Below are positions 1 to 5,789 of a DNA stretch of 7,336 bases, piece by piece. The DNA is from an uncultured Pirellulaceae bacterium. Lineage in GTDB: Bacteria > Planctomycetota > Planctomycetia > Pirellulales > Pirellulaceae. The notes beneath the pieces are model-generated. The model saw nothing but the letters and a program-made list of their open reading frames with translations, was not told the origin of the DNA and did not search any database. The stretch lies in NCBI GenBank assembly GCA_934278005.1, contig CAKQWG010000155.1, forward strand, positions 1 through 7,336, read 5' to 3'. Position numbers and translations under genes: made by a program. Each line of letters starts with the position of its first letter. The first letter of the stretch is position 1.

Positions 1-67
1 GCTTGTAGTCGCCGCGCAAGAGGTCCGCGACGGACCAGATGAATGATGATAGATTGGCGCTCGACAT
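1..67 (-). CDS. hsdM: Type I restriction-modification methyltransferase subunit M, N-terminus (partial)
   Basis: Only the first 22 codons lie in the window; the gene runs leftward off the edge. Read on the minus strand from the ATG at 67-65, the peptide begins MSSANLSSF and continues IWSVADLLRGDYK. The known HsdM family opens with this pattern: a short polar start, then a W-S-x-A-D-x-L-R-G-x-Y/F-K helix of the HsdM N-terminal domain. HsdM methylates adenine N6 in the recognition site and, with HsdS and HsdR, forms the type I restriction complex in the cytoplasm. An AAGGA motif on the minus strand (plus positions 73-77) sits 5 nt before the ATG and supports this start. The gene lies 71 nt downstream of the HNH endonuclease gene on the same strand. 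hsdS and hsdR would be expected farther left, which cannot be seen here. The catalytic methylase motifs (such as NPPF/Y) lie outside the window. Confidence 0.85.
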   Translation of the reverse strand, partial: MSSANLSSFIWSVADLLRGDYK

Positions 68-138
68 GTGTTTCCTTGTATGTGTCTGGAACGTAGCAAG
101 GATACACATTATCGCTTGGGAGAACTACTCCAGAGCAA
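68..138 (-). promoter_or_regulatory. hsdM leader: ribosome binding site and weak candidate promoter
   Basis: The 71-nt gap between the HNH stop and the hsdM start reads, on the minus strand, a candidate -35 TTGCTC (plus 138-133), a GATAAT that resembles a -10 box (plus 113-108), then the AAGGA Shine-Dalgarno motif (plus 77-73) 5 nt before the ATG. The -35/-10 spacing is 19 nt, longer than the 17 nt optimum, and planctomycete promoters are poorly defined. The ribosome binding site is therefore well supported and the promoter is only suggestive. If real, it would let hsdM be transcribed separately from the HNH gene. Confidence 0.4.
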
Positions 139-879
139 CTACTCGACGAACCATTCGGCAGGTTTGCCCAGGAGCATCTTCTGGACAGTTTCGATTTTTC
201 GGTTTGCGCCGCCCAGATGAATCACCGCGTGGCAGTTGGCGCAGACCGGCCGCATATCGCGCACGGGATTGACCAGATACTCGGCTTTGATTTTGTGCAA
301 GGGCTTCAGATGGTGAACATGAATATAGTCGGCGGCCAAGTCGCCGTAGGCTTTTTGGAATGAGAACCCACAGATTGAGCAGCGTGTCCCATAGTGCTCC
401 TTACACTCTAGCCTAGCTTTGGCGCTGCGTTCGTTTGCGTTGACCGTGATAGTCCGTGTCGCACCCTCAGGATACGGTCCTCGGGTAACGTCGACTTCGT
501 CGGGTGTGAGTGTGGGTCGAGGCACGTCGTGTGTAGCACGATATGACAGTGGAACTTGCTGTATAGACGCTGACGCGCGTTTAAGATGGCCGTTGACATT
601 GAAGAACTTGCCATAGGCGTTGTGCTTCAGTGCTTGCGGTTTTGTAAGGGTCTCGTTGAACGTCAGCTCTCCTGTGAACACTCGGTGGCCCTCCGGTGAG
701 CGAAGTTCACTCGTTAGAAAGTACCAACTGAAGGGCAGTCGGCCTCGGGCGTCTGCCTTACCCACTACAACGCACTCTTGTCCTTCAGGCAAACCAACCA
801 CTTGCGATACATGGACGTCAGCCGCGCATCGATGCTGCCGTAGTCCGCGTAGCCAGCGCTCGTCACATTGCCGGTCCAA
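139..879 (-). CDS. HNH endonuclease (COG3183/McrA-like)
   Basis: The 246-codon reading starts at TTG 879 and ends at TAG 141-139. Residues 138-221 form a complete zinc-supported HNH nuclease domain. They contain the lead-in EGATRTITVNANER, then CSIC (C167, C170), IHVHHLKPL (H189, H190), and RDMRPVCANCHAVIH (D208, C213, N215, C216, H217, H221). This pattern is typical of COG3183-type predicted restriction endonucleases, which cut DNA and often act on modified or foreign DNA. The N-terminal part (about 35-135) belongs to no family I recognise; it probably sets specificity. The C-terminus looks complete. The start is doubtful: the frame is open up to 918, there is no ATG before the domain, and neither TTG 879 nor the alternatives GTG 801 and TTG 792 has a convincing ribosome binding site. 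Residues 1-26 read into a lipoprotein remnant in another frame, so the true start is probably GTG 801, TTG 792, or was lost. It is co-directional with hsdM, which suggests a defence role. Confidence 0.8.
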   Translation of the reverse strand: MDRQCDERWLRGLRQHRCAADVHVSQVVGLPEGQECVVVGKADARGRLPFSWYFLTSELRSPEGHRVFTGELTFNETLTKPQALKHNAYGKFFNVNGHLKRASASIQQVPLSYRATHDVPRPTLTPDEVDVTRGPYPEGATRTITVNANERSAKARLECKEHYGTRCSICGFSFQKAYGDLAADYIHVHHLKPLHKIKAEYLVNPVRDMRPVCANCHAVIHLGGANRKIETVQKMLLGKPAEWFVE

Positions 880-1085
880 GCTCCGGCCAGCGCTGCTACA
901 GTCAATTGGACTTGATTGTTAGCCCCATTGGTTAGCACGCGCTGCGGCTGGACGGTGTCCACAATGGTCTGTCCGCCGGAGGTAATCGTGGCCCGGGCTT
1001 GGTAGGTATCCTGAGCATTGATGTATGCCCCATCGTAGGCGAGTGGGAAGATGCACATGAAGCCCGAGTTGCCAGCGGCGAAGCT
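765..1085 (-). pseudogene. Remnant of a YbaY/YscW-like lipoprotein domain
   Basis: A minus-strand frame opens just after a TGA (plus 1088-1086) and runs to a stop at 765. The part from 1085 to about 891 reads like the C-terminal half of a YbaY-type (PF09619) small beta-sandwich domain. It has FPLAYDGAYINAQDTYQARA, then TITSGGQTIVDT, then QRVLTNGANNQVQLTV, matching the family's 'F.l.YDp..I....tY.vrA.I..gg.l.f.t.....VLT.g....v.l.l' layout. No start codon, signal peptide, lipobox or upstream half precedes it; the frame ends abruptly at 1086 next to repeat DNA. At its 3' side it overlaps the HNH frame by 115 bp. The tail after residue 58 (AGAWTGNVTSAGYADYG) has no clear match. I infer a gene broken at both ends. 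The family call rests on pattern memory only; an unrelated short gene from ATG 1058 is a less likely alternative. Confidence 0.45.
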
Positions 1086-1099
1086 TCAGATTTCGATAG

Positions 1100-1142
1100 C
1101 CGTGGGTGCAGCGCAGCGGAGCCCACGGATGCAGCGCAGCGG
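1100..1142. repeat. Hairpin with duplicated 13-base motif
   Basis: CCGTGGG (1100-1106) and CCCACGG (1122-1128) are perfect 7-bp inverted arms around a 15-nt loop. The loop contains TGCAGCGCAGCGG (1107-1119), repeated exactly at 1130-1142, 23 nt later. There is no T-tract, so it is a poor terminator. It resembles a dispersed intergenic palindromic repeat, but its copy number cannot be judged from this window. Between it and the tandem array (1143-1242) I see nothing more than a small GCTCG/CGAGC inverted repeat. Confidence 0.5.
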
Positions 1143-1242
1143 CGAATGCGAGCGAGAAGAAGGTCCGATAGAAAAGGCGGCTCGTCCGAGCTCCGAAAGT
1201 TGTCGAAACAATAGGAATGAGGAGCGCACCTAGGCGGACAGT

Positions 1243-1456
1243 ACTTTTGCAAACCGGCGGAGCGGTTGGGCGACTGTAGCTTTTGCAAACCGGCGGAGCG
1301 GTTTGGCACTATAGCTTTAGCGAACCGGCGGAGCGGTTTGGCGACTATAGCTTTAGCGAACCGGCGGAGCGGTTTGGTGACCATAGCTTTAGCAAACCGG
1401 CGGAGCGGTTTGGCGACTATAACTTTAGCGAACCGGCGGAGCGGTTGGGCGACTAT
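1243..1456. repeat. 36-bp tandem repeat array, about six copies, hairpin core
   Basis: Full units lie at 1251-1286, 1287-1321 (35 nt, one base lost), 1322-1357, 1358-1393 and 1394-1429. Partial copies lie at 1243-1250 and 1430-1456. Each unit has a core AAACCG-GCGGAG-CGGTTT (sometimes GAACCG or CGGTTG), in which the outer 6-mers are reverse complements and form a hairpin with a 6-nt loop. A spacer close to GGCGACTATAGCTTTAGC follows. Spacers vary by only a few bases between copies, so this is an ordinary tandem repeat and not a CRISPR array. Because 36 is a multiple of three and the unit lacks stops in several frames, long spurious open frames appear on both strands. The function is unknown; it may be a dispersed mobile-type repeat or a nucleic-acid structure upstream of the operon. 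Confidence 0.9.
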
Positions 1457-1571
1457 TGGCGTGTGTGAATGGGAAATGCTGGGACGGTTACAGATCTGGG
1501 AAAGGCGTATCGTATCGCACTCCCTACCCAGGCTCCTGTGGCCTACAATGGACTCGTTTCCAACATACTTC

Positions 1572-1579
1572 AGGTGGAG
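1572..1579 (+). promoter_or_regulatory. Ribosome binding site of the metallophosphoesterase gene
   Basis: AGGTGGAG at 1572-1579 ends 6 nt before the ATG at 1586 and decides that start over the in-frame upstream ATG at 1469. The leader between the repeat array and this site (1457-1571) contains a TACAAT (1544-1549) that could be a -10 box, with no recognisable -35 at the right distance, and a short palindrome CAGATCTG (1491-1498). The operon promoter is presumably in this stretch but is not clear. Confidence 0.75.
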
Positions 1580-1585
1580 TTCATT

Positions 1586-2656
1586 ATGAGTCAAATTAAT
1601 CGCCGCAGTCTACTTCAGTCAGCATCGGTGGGTGCCATTGCCGCAGTCTTGTCAGCGGATGGTTCGGCGCAGACCAAAGTTGATCCATACGCCAGCGCAG
1701 TGCGCATTGATGGAGAGCCAGCGGGTATCGCCAAGGATTCGTTCACGATTGTTGTCTTACCCGACACGCAGATTTATAGCGAAAGCTATCCGGAACAGTT
1801 TTTGGCGCAAACTCGCTGGATCGCTGACAACAAACTCGATCGCAATATCGCTTGCGTGCTCCACCTTGGCGATGTGACTAATCGGAACACCGCGGCTGAA
1901 TGGGACAATGCTGTCAACGCTATGAAGCAGCTCGACGATGTTGTGCCGTATTTCATGGTCCCCGGAAATCATGACTACAGTCAGGGGGGCGCGTGTAAAG
2001 ATCGAAATTGTGGGCTGAGCGCAGCGTTTCCTGTGGATAAATTCAAAGGCAGACAATCTTTTGGTGGCGTCTACGATCGCGAGCCCGATCGCAGCGAGAA
2101 CAGCTTTCACCTGTTCACTGCAGGCGGCCGAGATTTCCTGTCGCTGTGTCTCGAGTTTGGCCCACGAAAGGACGTCGTGCGTTGGGCTAACGAAGTAATC
2201 GGTGCGCACCATGCTCGAGCTGTGATACTATCCACACATGCCTTTACATATTTTGATGATTCGCGGTACGACTGGGAGAGACTGGGGACAACTCAGCATT
2301 GGAATCCACATGCCTATGGTGTTGCCAAGAGCACAGACGACGATGTGACCGATGGAGAGGAGCTGTGGAATGGGCTGGTGGCCCAGCACGAAAACGTCAT
2401 TCTTACTCTCAATGGACATGTGCTCGGCGACGGATTGGGACGCATGGTCTCCGAAACTCCCAGCGGTCGTCATGTTCATCAGATGTTAGTCAACTTTCAG
2501 ATGCTGCCCAATGGCGGTGACGGATGGCTAAGACTGCTTGAGTTCCACCAGGATGGAAAAACAGTCGATGTCTGTGACTATTCCCCCACGCTCGATCAGC
2601 GCAATGAATCACCGCAGAACAAATTTCAAATTAGCCTGTCTGAAATCAAGGCATAA
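1586..2656 (+). CDS. Tat-exported calcineurin-like metallophosphoesterase
   Basis: 356 aa. It begins MSQINRRSLLQ, a twin-arginine (Tat) signal with a short hydrophobic stretch and likely cleavage after GSA near residue 28, so it is exported folded with its metals. The phosphoesterase motifs appear in order: PDTQ (D60), HLGDVTN (D96), VPGNHDY (N128, H129), STHA (H218) and NGHV (H278). This fits a two-metal phosphodiesterase or phosphatase fold. Motif I has Gln where many families have His (DxH), and the last motif is GHVL instead of GHxH. I believe this is usual for this bacterial subgroup, which also shares the C-terminal HQMLVNFQM and GGDGWLRLLEF blocks. The substrate is unknown. It is the first gene of a tight three-gene operon; the next gene starts 1 nt after its stop. 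Start 1586 is chosen because of the strong AGGTGGAG site and the signal peptide. The upstream extension to 1469 is non-conserved-looking leader. Confidence 0.88.
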   Translation: MSQINRRSLLQSASVGAIAAVLSADGSAQTKVDPYASAVRIDGEPAGIAKDSFTIVVLPDTQIYSESYPEQFLAQTRWIADNKLDRNIACVLHLGDVTNRNTAAEWDNAVNAMKQLDDVVPYFMVPGNHDYSQGGACKDRNCGLSAAFPVDKFKGRQSFGGVYDREPDRSENSFHLFTAGGRDFLSLCLEFGPRKDVVRWANEVIGAHHARAVILSTHAFTYFDDSRYDWERLGTTQHWNPHAYGVAKSTDDDVTDGEELWNGLVAQHENVILTLNGHVLGDGLGRMVSETPSGRHVHQMLVNFQMLPNGGDGWLRLLEFHQDGKTVDVCDYSPTLDQRNESPQNKFQISLSEIKA

Positions 2657-2657
2657 A

Positions 2658-5600
2658 ATGAAAGACTTGCCAATGAGCGCGATGCGTCTGTTCGCAACAA
2701 CCGTCTGTGTGCTAGCCGCTTCAGTTGGCCAAGCGCAATCGCTGCAAACCTCGTTCGATGACCACGTGCGACCGTTTACACAGTCGTATTGTGTGGGGTG
2801 TCACAACGGGAACACCACCGAGGGCGATTTGGATTTGACGGTTGATGATAATCTAGCCTCGGTGCTTAAAAACTTTCGTCACTGGTCGAATGTTCAGGAT
2901 CGTCTCCAGGCAGGTGAGATGCCACCTAAAGGCAGTGATCGCCTGCCCACGCCCCAAGAGCGAGCGGCGGTGATCGCGTGGATCGAGCAGGTTAAAGTCG
3001 CCGAGGCGACGCGGACTAAAGGCGACCCTGGCATCGTGCTCCCACACCGGCTCAGCAGCAGCGAGTACAACTACACCATTGCCGACTTGACGGGCGCAGA
3101 TATTCAACCTGCTGCCGCATTTCCGGTCGACCCGGCCAACGAGGCGGGTTTCGACAACTCCGGTGAATCGCTGGCCATGTCCCCTGCCCTACTAAAGAAA
3201 TACTTTGACGCGGCAAGCGAAGTTGCCGAGCATCTGGCACTCACGCCCAGTAGATTTGAATTCGCGCCCCACCCGGTGAGCACCCCTACCGATCGCGACA
3301 AGTTTTGCGTAAATCGCATCATCGATTTTTACCGCCGCCAGCGGACCGACTACGCCGAGTATTTTGAAGTCCTGTGGCGACACCAGAACCGCGGGTTGCT
3401 TGGCCGAGCAGATTGGCCATTGGAGTGTTTAGCGAACCAGCAGGGTCTGAGTGAGCGATACGTGCAGCGGCTCTGGGAACTTCTTGGACAACCACCGCGC
3501 GACGGGCTCTCCACGCAAGCAGTCGGACCGATAGCCGCACTGCGTCTATTACTGCGCGAGCTTCCCGATGCTTCGACGCCAGAGAATATTTCGGCCGCCC
3601 AGAGCGGCTGCCAAGCGATGGCCTCGTTCGTTGAGAAGCTGCGTCAATCGCTGGTGCCTGCAGTACCAAACTTGACCGCGCCACAGATGAACAATGGATC
3701 TCAGCCGCTCGTACTGTGGAAGAATCGCCAGTTCGTCGCCAATCGACGAAGCTACATCCAGGATGAACTACCCCAGGGCGACTTTGGATTGGCAGCGGAT
3801 TCGGCTGCCGCAAGGTTGATGGAAGTGACCGAGGATACCAACTCACGGGCCTACCAACAATCCTTGGCACAGTTTTGCGACACGTTCCCCGACGCGTTCT
3901 TTGTTTCAGAACGCGCCCGAGTGTACCTTGATCAGAAGGACGAAAAGAAACTAACGGGCCGGTTTTTAAGCGCCGGTTTCCACAGCCAGATGGGATACTT
4001 TCGTGATGACGCGCCCCTCTACGACCTGATGCTCGACGATACCCAGCGGCAAGAAATCGATCGTTTGTGGCTAGAACTGGACTTTGTCGCTAAGGCGCCA
4101 ATGCGCCAGTATTCAGGCCTGATTTGGTTCGACCGAACCGATTCGGGATTTATGCGCGACCGTGTATTTGACCGATATCGGGCCGAAGATAAAGACAATA
4201 TATCGGTCGAGAAAGTGGCTGGTCTGGCAAGTACCTACCTGGAAAAAGCCAAGCGAGTGGGCGCAAGCGACCAAGCCTTGGAGGCCATTGCATTTTATTT
4301 CGATGACATGAACCGCACCTTTCGCCGCCTTGAAAGGCTTGAAGTCGAATCACAGCCACTGCATCTCGATGCGTTGGTCGAATTCGCTCAGCGAGCGTTT
4401 CGTCGCCCTTTGTCGCAATCCGAATCCGACTCGATTCGTTCATTCTACGACACGCTGCGACGGAGCGCAGGGCTCAGTCACGAGGAAGCGATTCGTGACG
4501 GCGTGGTCGCGGTCTTGATGTCACCCCATTTCTGCTACCGAATCCATGTCGTAGCCGACCAACTCACTGTCGTAGCCGACCAAGCTACTGTTGTAGAAGG
4601 CCAAGTCACTGTCGTAGCCGACCAAGCTACTGTCCTAGACGAAGGGCATCCCGCCACTTCCTCAGACGCCGAGGCGGCGGAGGCGGAGGCGGAGACGGCG
4701 GCGGGGGCGGCGATACGACCACTGAGCGATTTCTCACTTGCGAGTCGACTGAGCTATTTCCTGTGGTCGAGCATGCCTGATCAGAAACTATTGGCATTAG
4801 CCGGCGATGGGCGTCTGCGCGATCCGGCGATGATGCTTCAACAGAGTCGACGGATGCTGGCGGACGACCGTGTCGACCGATTCGTCATCGAGTTCGCTGG
4901 CAACTGGTTGGACTTTCGCCGCTTCTCTGAGCACAACGGCGTAGACCGTGAACGCTTCCCCGCCTTCACCGATGAACTGCGACAGGCGATGGCAGACGAA
5001 CCCAAGAGGTTCTTCCGCGACCTCATCGCTAGAGACGGGTCCGTGTTAGATTTTCTGTATGCGCAACACACGTTCGTGAATCCTGTGTTGGGCACCCACT
5101 ATGGTCGCCAGTCGGACAGCAGCCACGACTCCGCTCAGCAGTGGGTTCGCTGGGATCAAGCTGGGGAACATGGGCGCGGTGGATTGTTGCCGATGGCCGT
5201 GTTTTTGACGAGCAATTCGTCGGGGCTGCGTACCAGTCCTGTCCAGCGGGGTCATTGGTTGGTCAAGCAGATACTTGGGGAGAAGATTCCTGCACCGCCG
5301 GCAACCGTGCCAGAATTGCCCAGCGATGAGTCGCAATTGGGCGATTGGACGCTGCGCGAAACGCTTGCGCGACATCGTCAGGACATCGCCTGCGCTGGGT
5401 GCCACAACCGCATGGATTCCATGGGGCTGGTCTTTGAAGGCTATGGTCCGATTGGCGAATACCGCGAATCGGATCTGGGCGGCCGAGTGATCGATGACTC
5501 GGCGGTGTTCCCCGACGACAGCCAGGGTAGCGGCCTTGGAGGTGTGCTGTCATACATCCGCCAATCCCGCCAAGACGATTTTGTCGACAATCTTTGTCGA

Positions 5601-5789
5601 AAGCTTCTGGCGTTCGCTCTGGGGCGAACATTACAGCTATCGGACAATTTCATCATTGCTGAGATGAAACGAGAGCTCGTCGAGAATGACTATCGTTTTA
5701 GCGCGATGATCGAGGTGATCGTAACGAGCCCCGCGTTTCTAAACAAACGCGTTAACATTCCACTTAGTGAAACGGCGTTCATCCCATGA
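2658..5789 (+). CDS. Planctomycete di-haem cytochrome c protein, DUF1592/DUF1588 family
   Basis: 1043 aa from ATG 2658, which has AAGG 6 nt upstream and lies 1 nt after the previous stop. Translation from ATG 2682 would give an even cleaner Sec signal (MRLFATTVCVLAASVGQAQ). Domains in order: PSCyt1 with CVGCH (C45, C48, H49) and a possible axial Met in GEMPP (M88); DUF1587 about 127-195 (HRLSSSEYNYTIADL); a long subfamily-specific region 196-565 containing FVSERARVYLD and APMRQYSGLIWF; DUF1595 about 570-630 (AFRRPLSQSE); DUF1592 about 687-815 (LASRLSYFLWSSMPD); DUF1588 about 829-935 with the second haem site CAGCH (C912, C915, H916); and DUF1585 about 955-1030. It should be a periplasmic protein with two covalently bound c-type haems, probably for electron transfer or oxidation of an unknown substrate. 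It is normally paired with an HXXSHH protein, as here. Oddity: residues 631-686 are a repeat-derived low-complexity linker. Confidence 0.93.
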   Translation: MKDLPMSAMRLFATTVCVLAASVGQAQSLQTSFDDHVRPFTQSYCVGCHNGNTTEGDLDLTVDDNLASVLKNFRHWSNVQDRLQAGEMPPKGSDRLPTPQERAAVIAWIEQVKVAEATRTKGDPGIVLPHRLSSSEYNYTIADLTGADIQPAAAFPVDPANEAGFDNSGESLAMSPALLKKYFDAASEVAEHLALTPSRFEFAPHPVSTPTDRDKFCVNRIIDFYRRQRTDYAEYFEVLWRHQNRGLLGRADWPLECLANQQGLSERYVQRLWELLGQPPRDGLSTQAVGPIAALRLLLRELPDASTPENISAAQSGCQAMASFVEKLRQSLVPAVPNLTAPQMNNGSQPLVLWKNRQFVANRRSYIQDELPQGDFGLAADSAAARLMEVTEDTNSRAYQQSLAQFCDTFPDAFFVSERARVYLDQKDEKKLTGRFLSAGFHSQMGYFRDDAPLYDLMLDDTQRQEIDRLWLELDFVAKAPMRQYSGLIWFDRTDSGFMRDRVFDRYRAEDKDNISVEKVAGLASTYLEKAKRVGASDQALEAIAFYFDDMNRTFRRLERLEVESQPLHLDALVEFAQRAFRRPLSQSESDSIRSFYDTLRRSAGLSHEEAIRDGVVAVLMSPHFCYRIHVVADQLTVVADQATVVEGQVTVVADQATVLDEGHPATSSDAEAAEAEAETAAGAAIRPLSDFSLASRLSYFLWSSMPDQKLLALAGDGRLRDPAMMLQQSRRMLADDRVDRFVIEFAGNWLDFRRFSEHNGVDRERFPAFTDELRQAMADEPKRFFRDLIARDGSVLDFLYAQHTFVNPVLGTHYGRQSDSSHDSAQQWVRWDQAGEHGRGGLLPMAVFLTSNSSGLRTSPVQRGHWLVKQILGEKIPAPPATVPELPSDESQLGDWTLRETLARHRQDIACAGCHNRMDSMGLVFEGYGPIGEYRESDLGGRVIDDSAVFPDDSQGSGLGGVLSYIRQSRQDDFVDNLCRKLLAFALGRTLQLSDNFIIAEMKRELVENDYRFSAMIEVIVTSPAFLNKRVNIPLSETAFIP
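4548..4652 (+). repeat. 21-bp in-frame tandem repeat inside the di-haem gene
   Basis: Four 21-bp units at 4548-4568, 4569-4589, 4590-4610 and 4611-4631 encode VVADQLT, VVADQAT, VVEGQVT and VVADQAT. A decayed fifth (4632-4652) encodes VLDEGHP. Units 2 and 4 are identical over 20-21 bases and contain an inverted repeat GTAGC-CGACCAA-GCTAC. The block lies between DUF1595 and DUF1592 and keeps the reading frame. It looks like repeat DNA accommodated in a flexible linker. Confidence 0.9.
4671..4712 (+). repeat. GCG/GAG triplet low-complexity run
   Basis: A GGCGGA-type simple repeat encodes an Ala/Glu run (residues 672-685) of the di-haem protein, right after the 21-bp repeats and just before the conserved RPLSDF start of DUF1592. 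Replication slippage in a tolerant linker explains it best. Confidence 0.8.

Noticed and set aside
39..272. 77-codon plus-strand open frame over the hsdM start and HNH end
   Set aside because: It is antisense to two better supported genes and has no recognisable features.
408..614. Small minus-strand frame inside the HNH gene
   Set aside because: It overlaps the HNH coding frame on the same strand in another phase and shows no domain or start signal.
1243..1456. CRISPR-like regularity with 36-bp period
   Set aside because: The supposed spacers are nearly identical between copies, there are no unique spacers, and no cas genes are present. It is a plain tandem repeat.
1469..1585. Upstream in-frame ATG extending the phosphoesterase by 39 residues
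   Set aside because: The extension would bury the Tat signal, while the ATG at 1586 has a strong ribosome binding site 6 nt upstream.
1266..1589. Two plus-strand open frames with NRRSGLATIALA and PAERFGDYSFSE repeats
   Set aside because: They are other readings of the same tandem array; open frames in several phases at once argue against coding.
932..1594. 220-codon open frame on the minus strand through the repeat array
   Set aside because: It exists because the 36-bp unit is stop-free; the peptide is a repeat of KPLRRFAKAIV with no family features and no ribosome binding site.
2538..2657. Upstream in-frame ATG extending the di-haem protein by 40 residues into the previous gene
   Set aside because: The extension overlaps conserved phosphoesterase coding sequence and would precede a normal signal peptide; ATG 2658 has its own AAGG site.
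3319..3870. 183-codon minus-strand frame inside the di-haem gene
   Set aside because: It is antisense to a conserved protein region; the Arg/Ser/Pro-rich composition is typical of a shadow frame.
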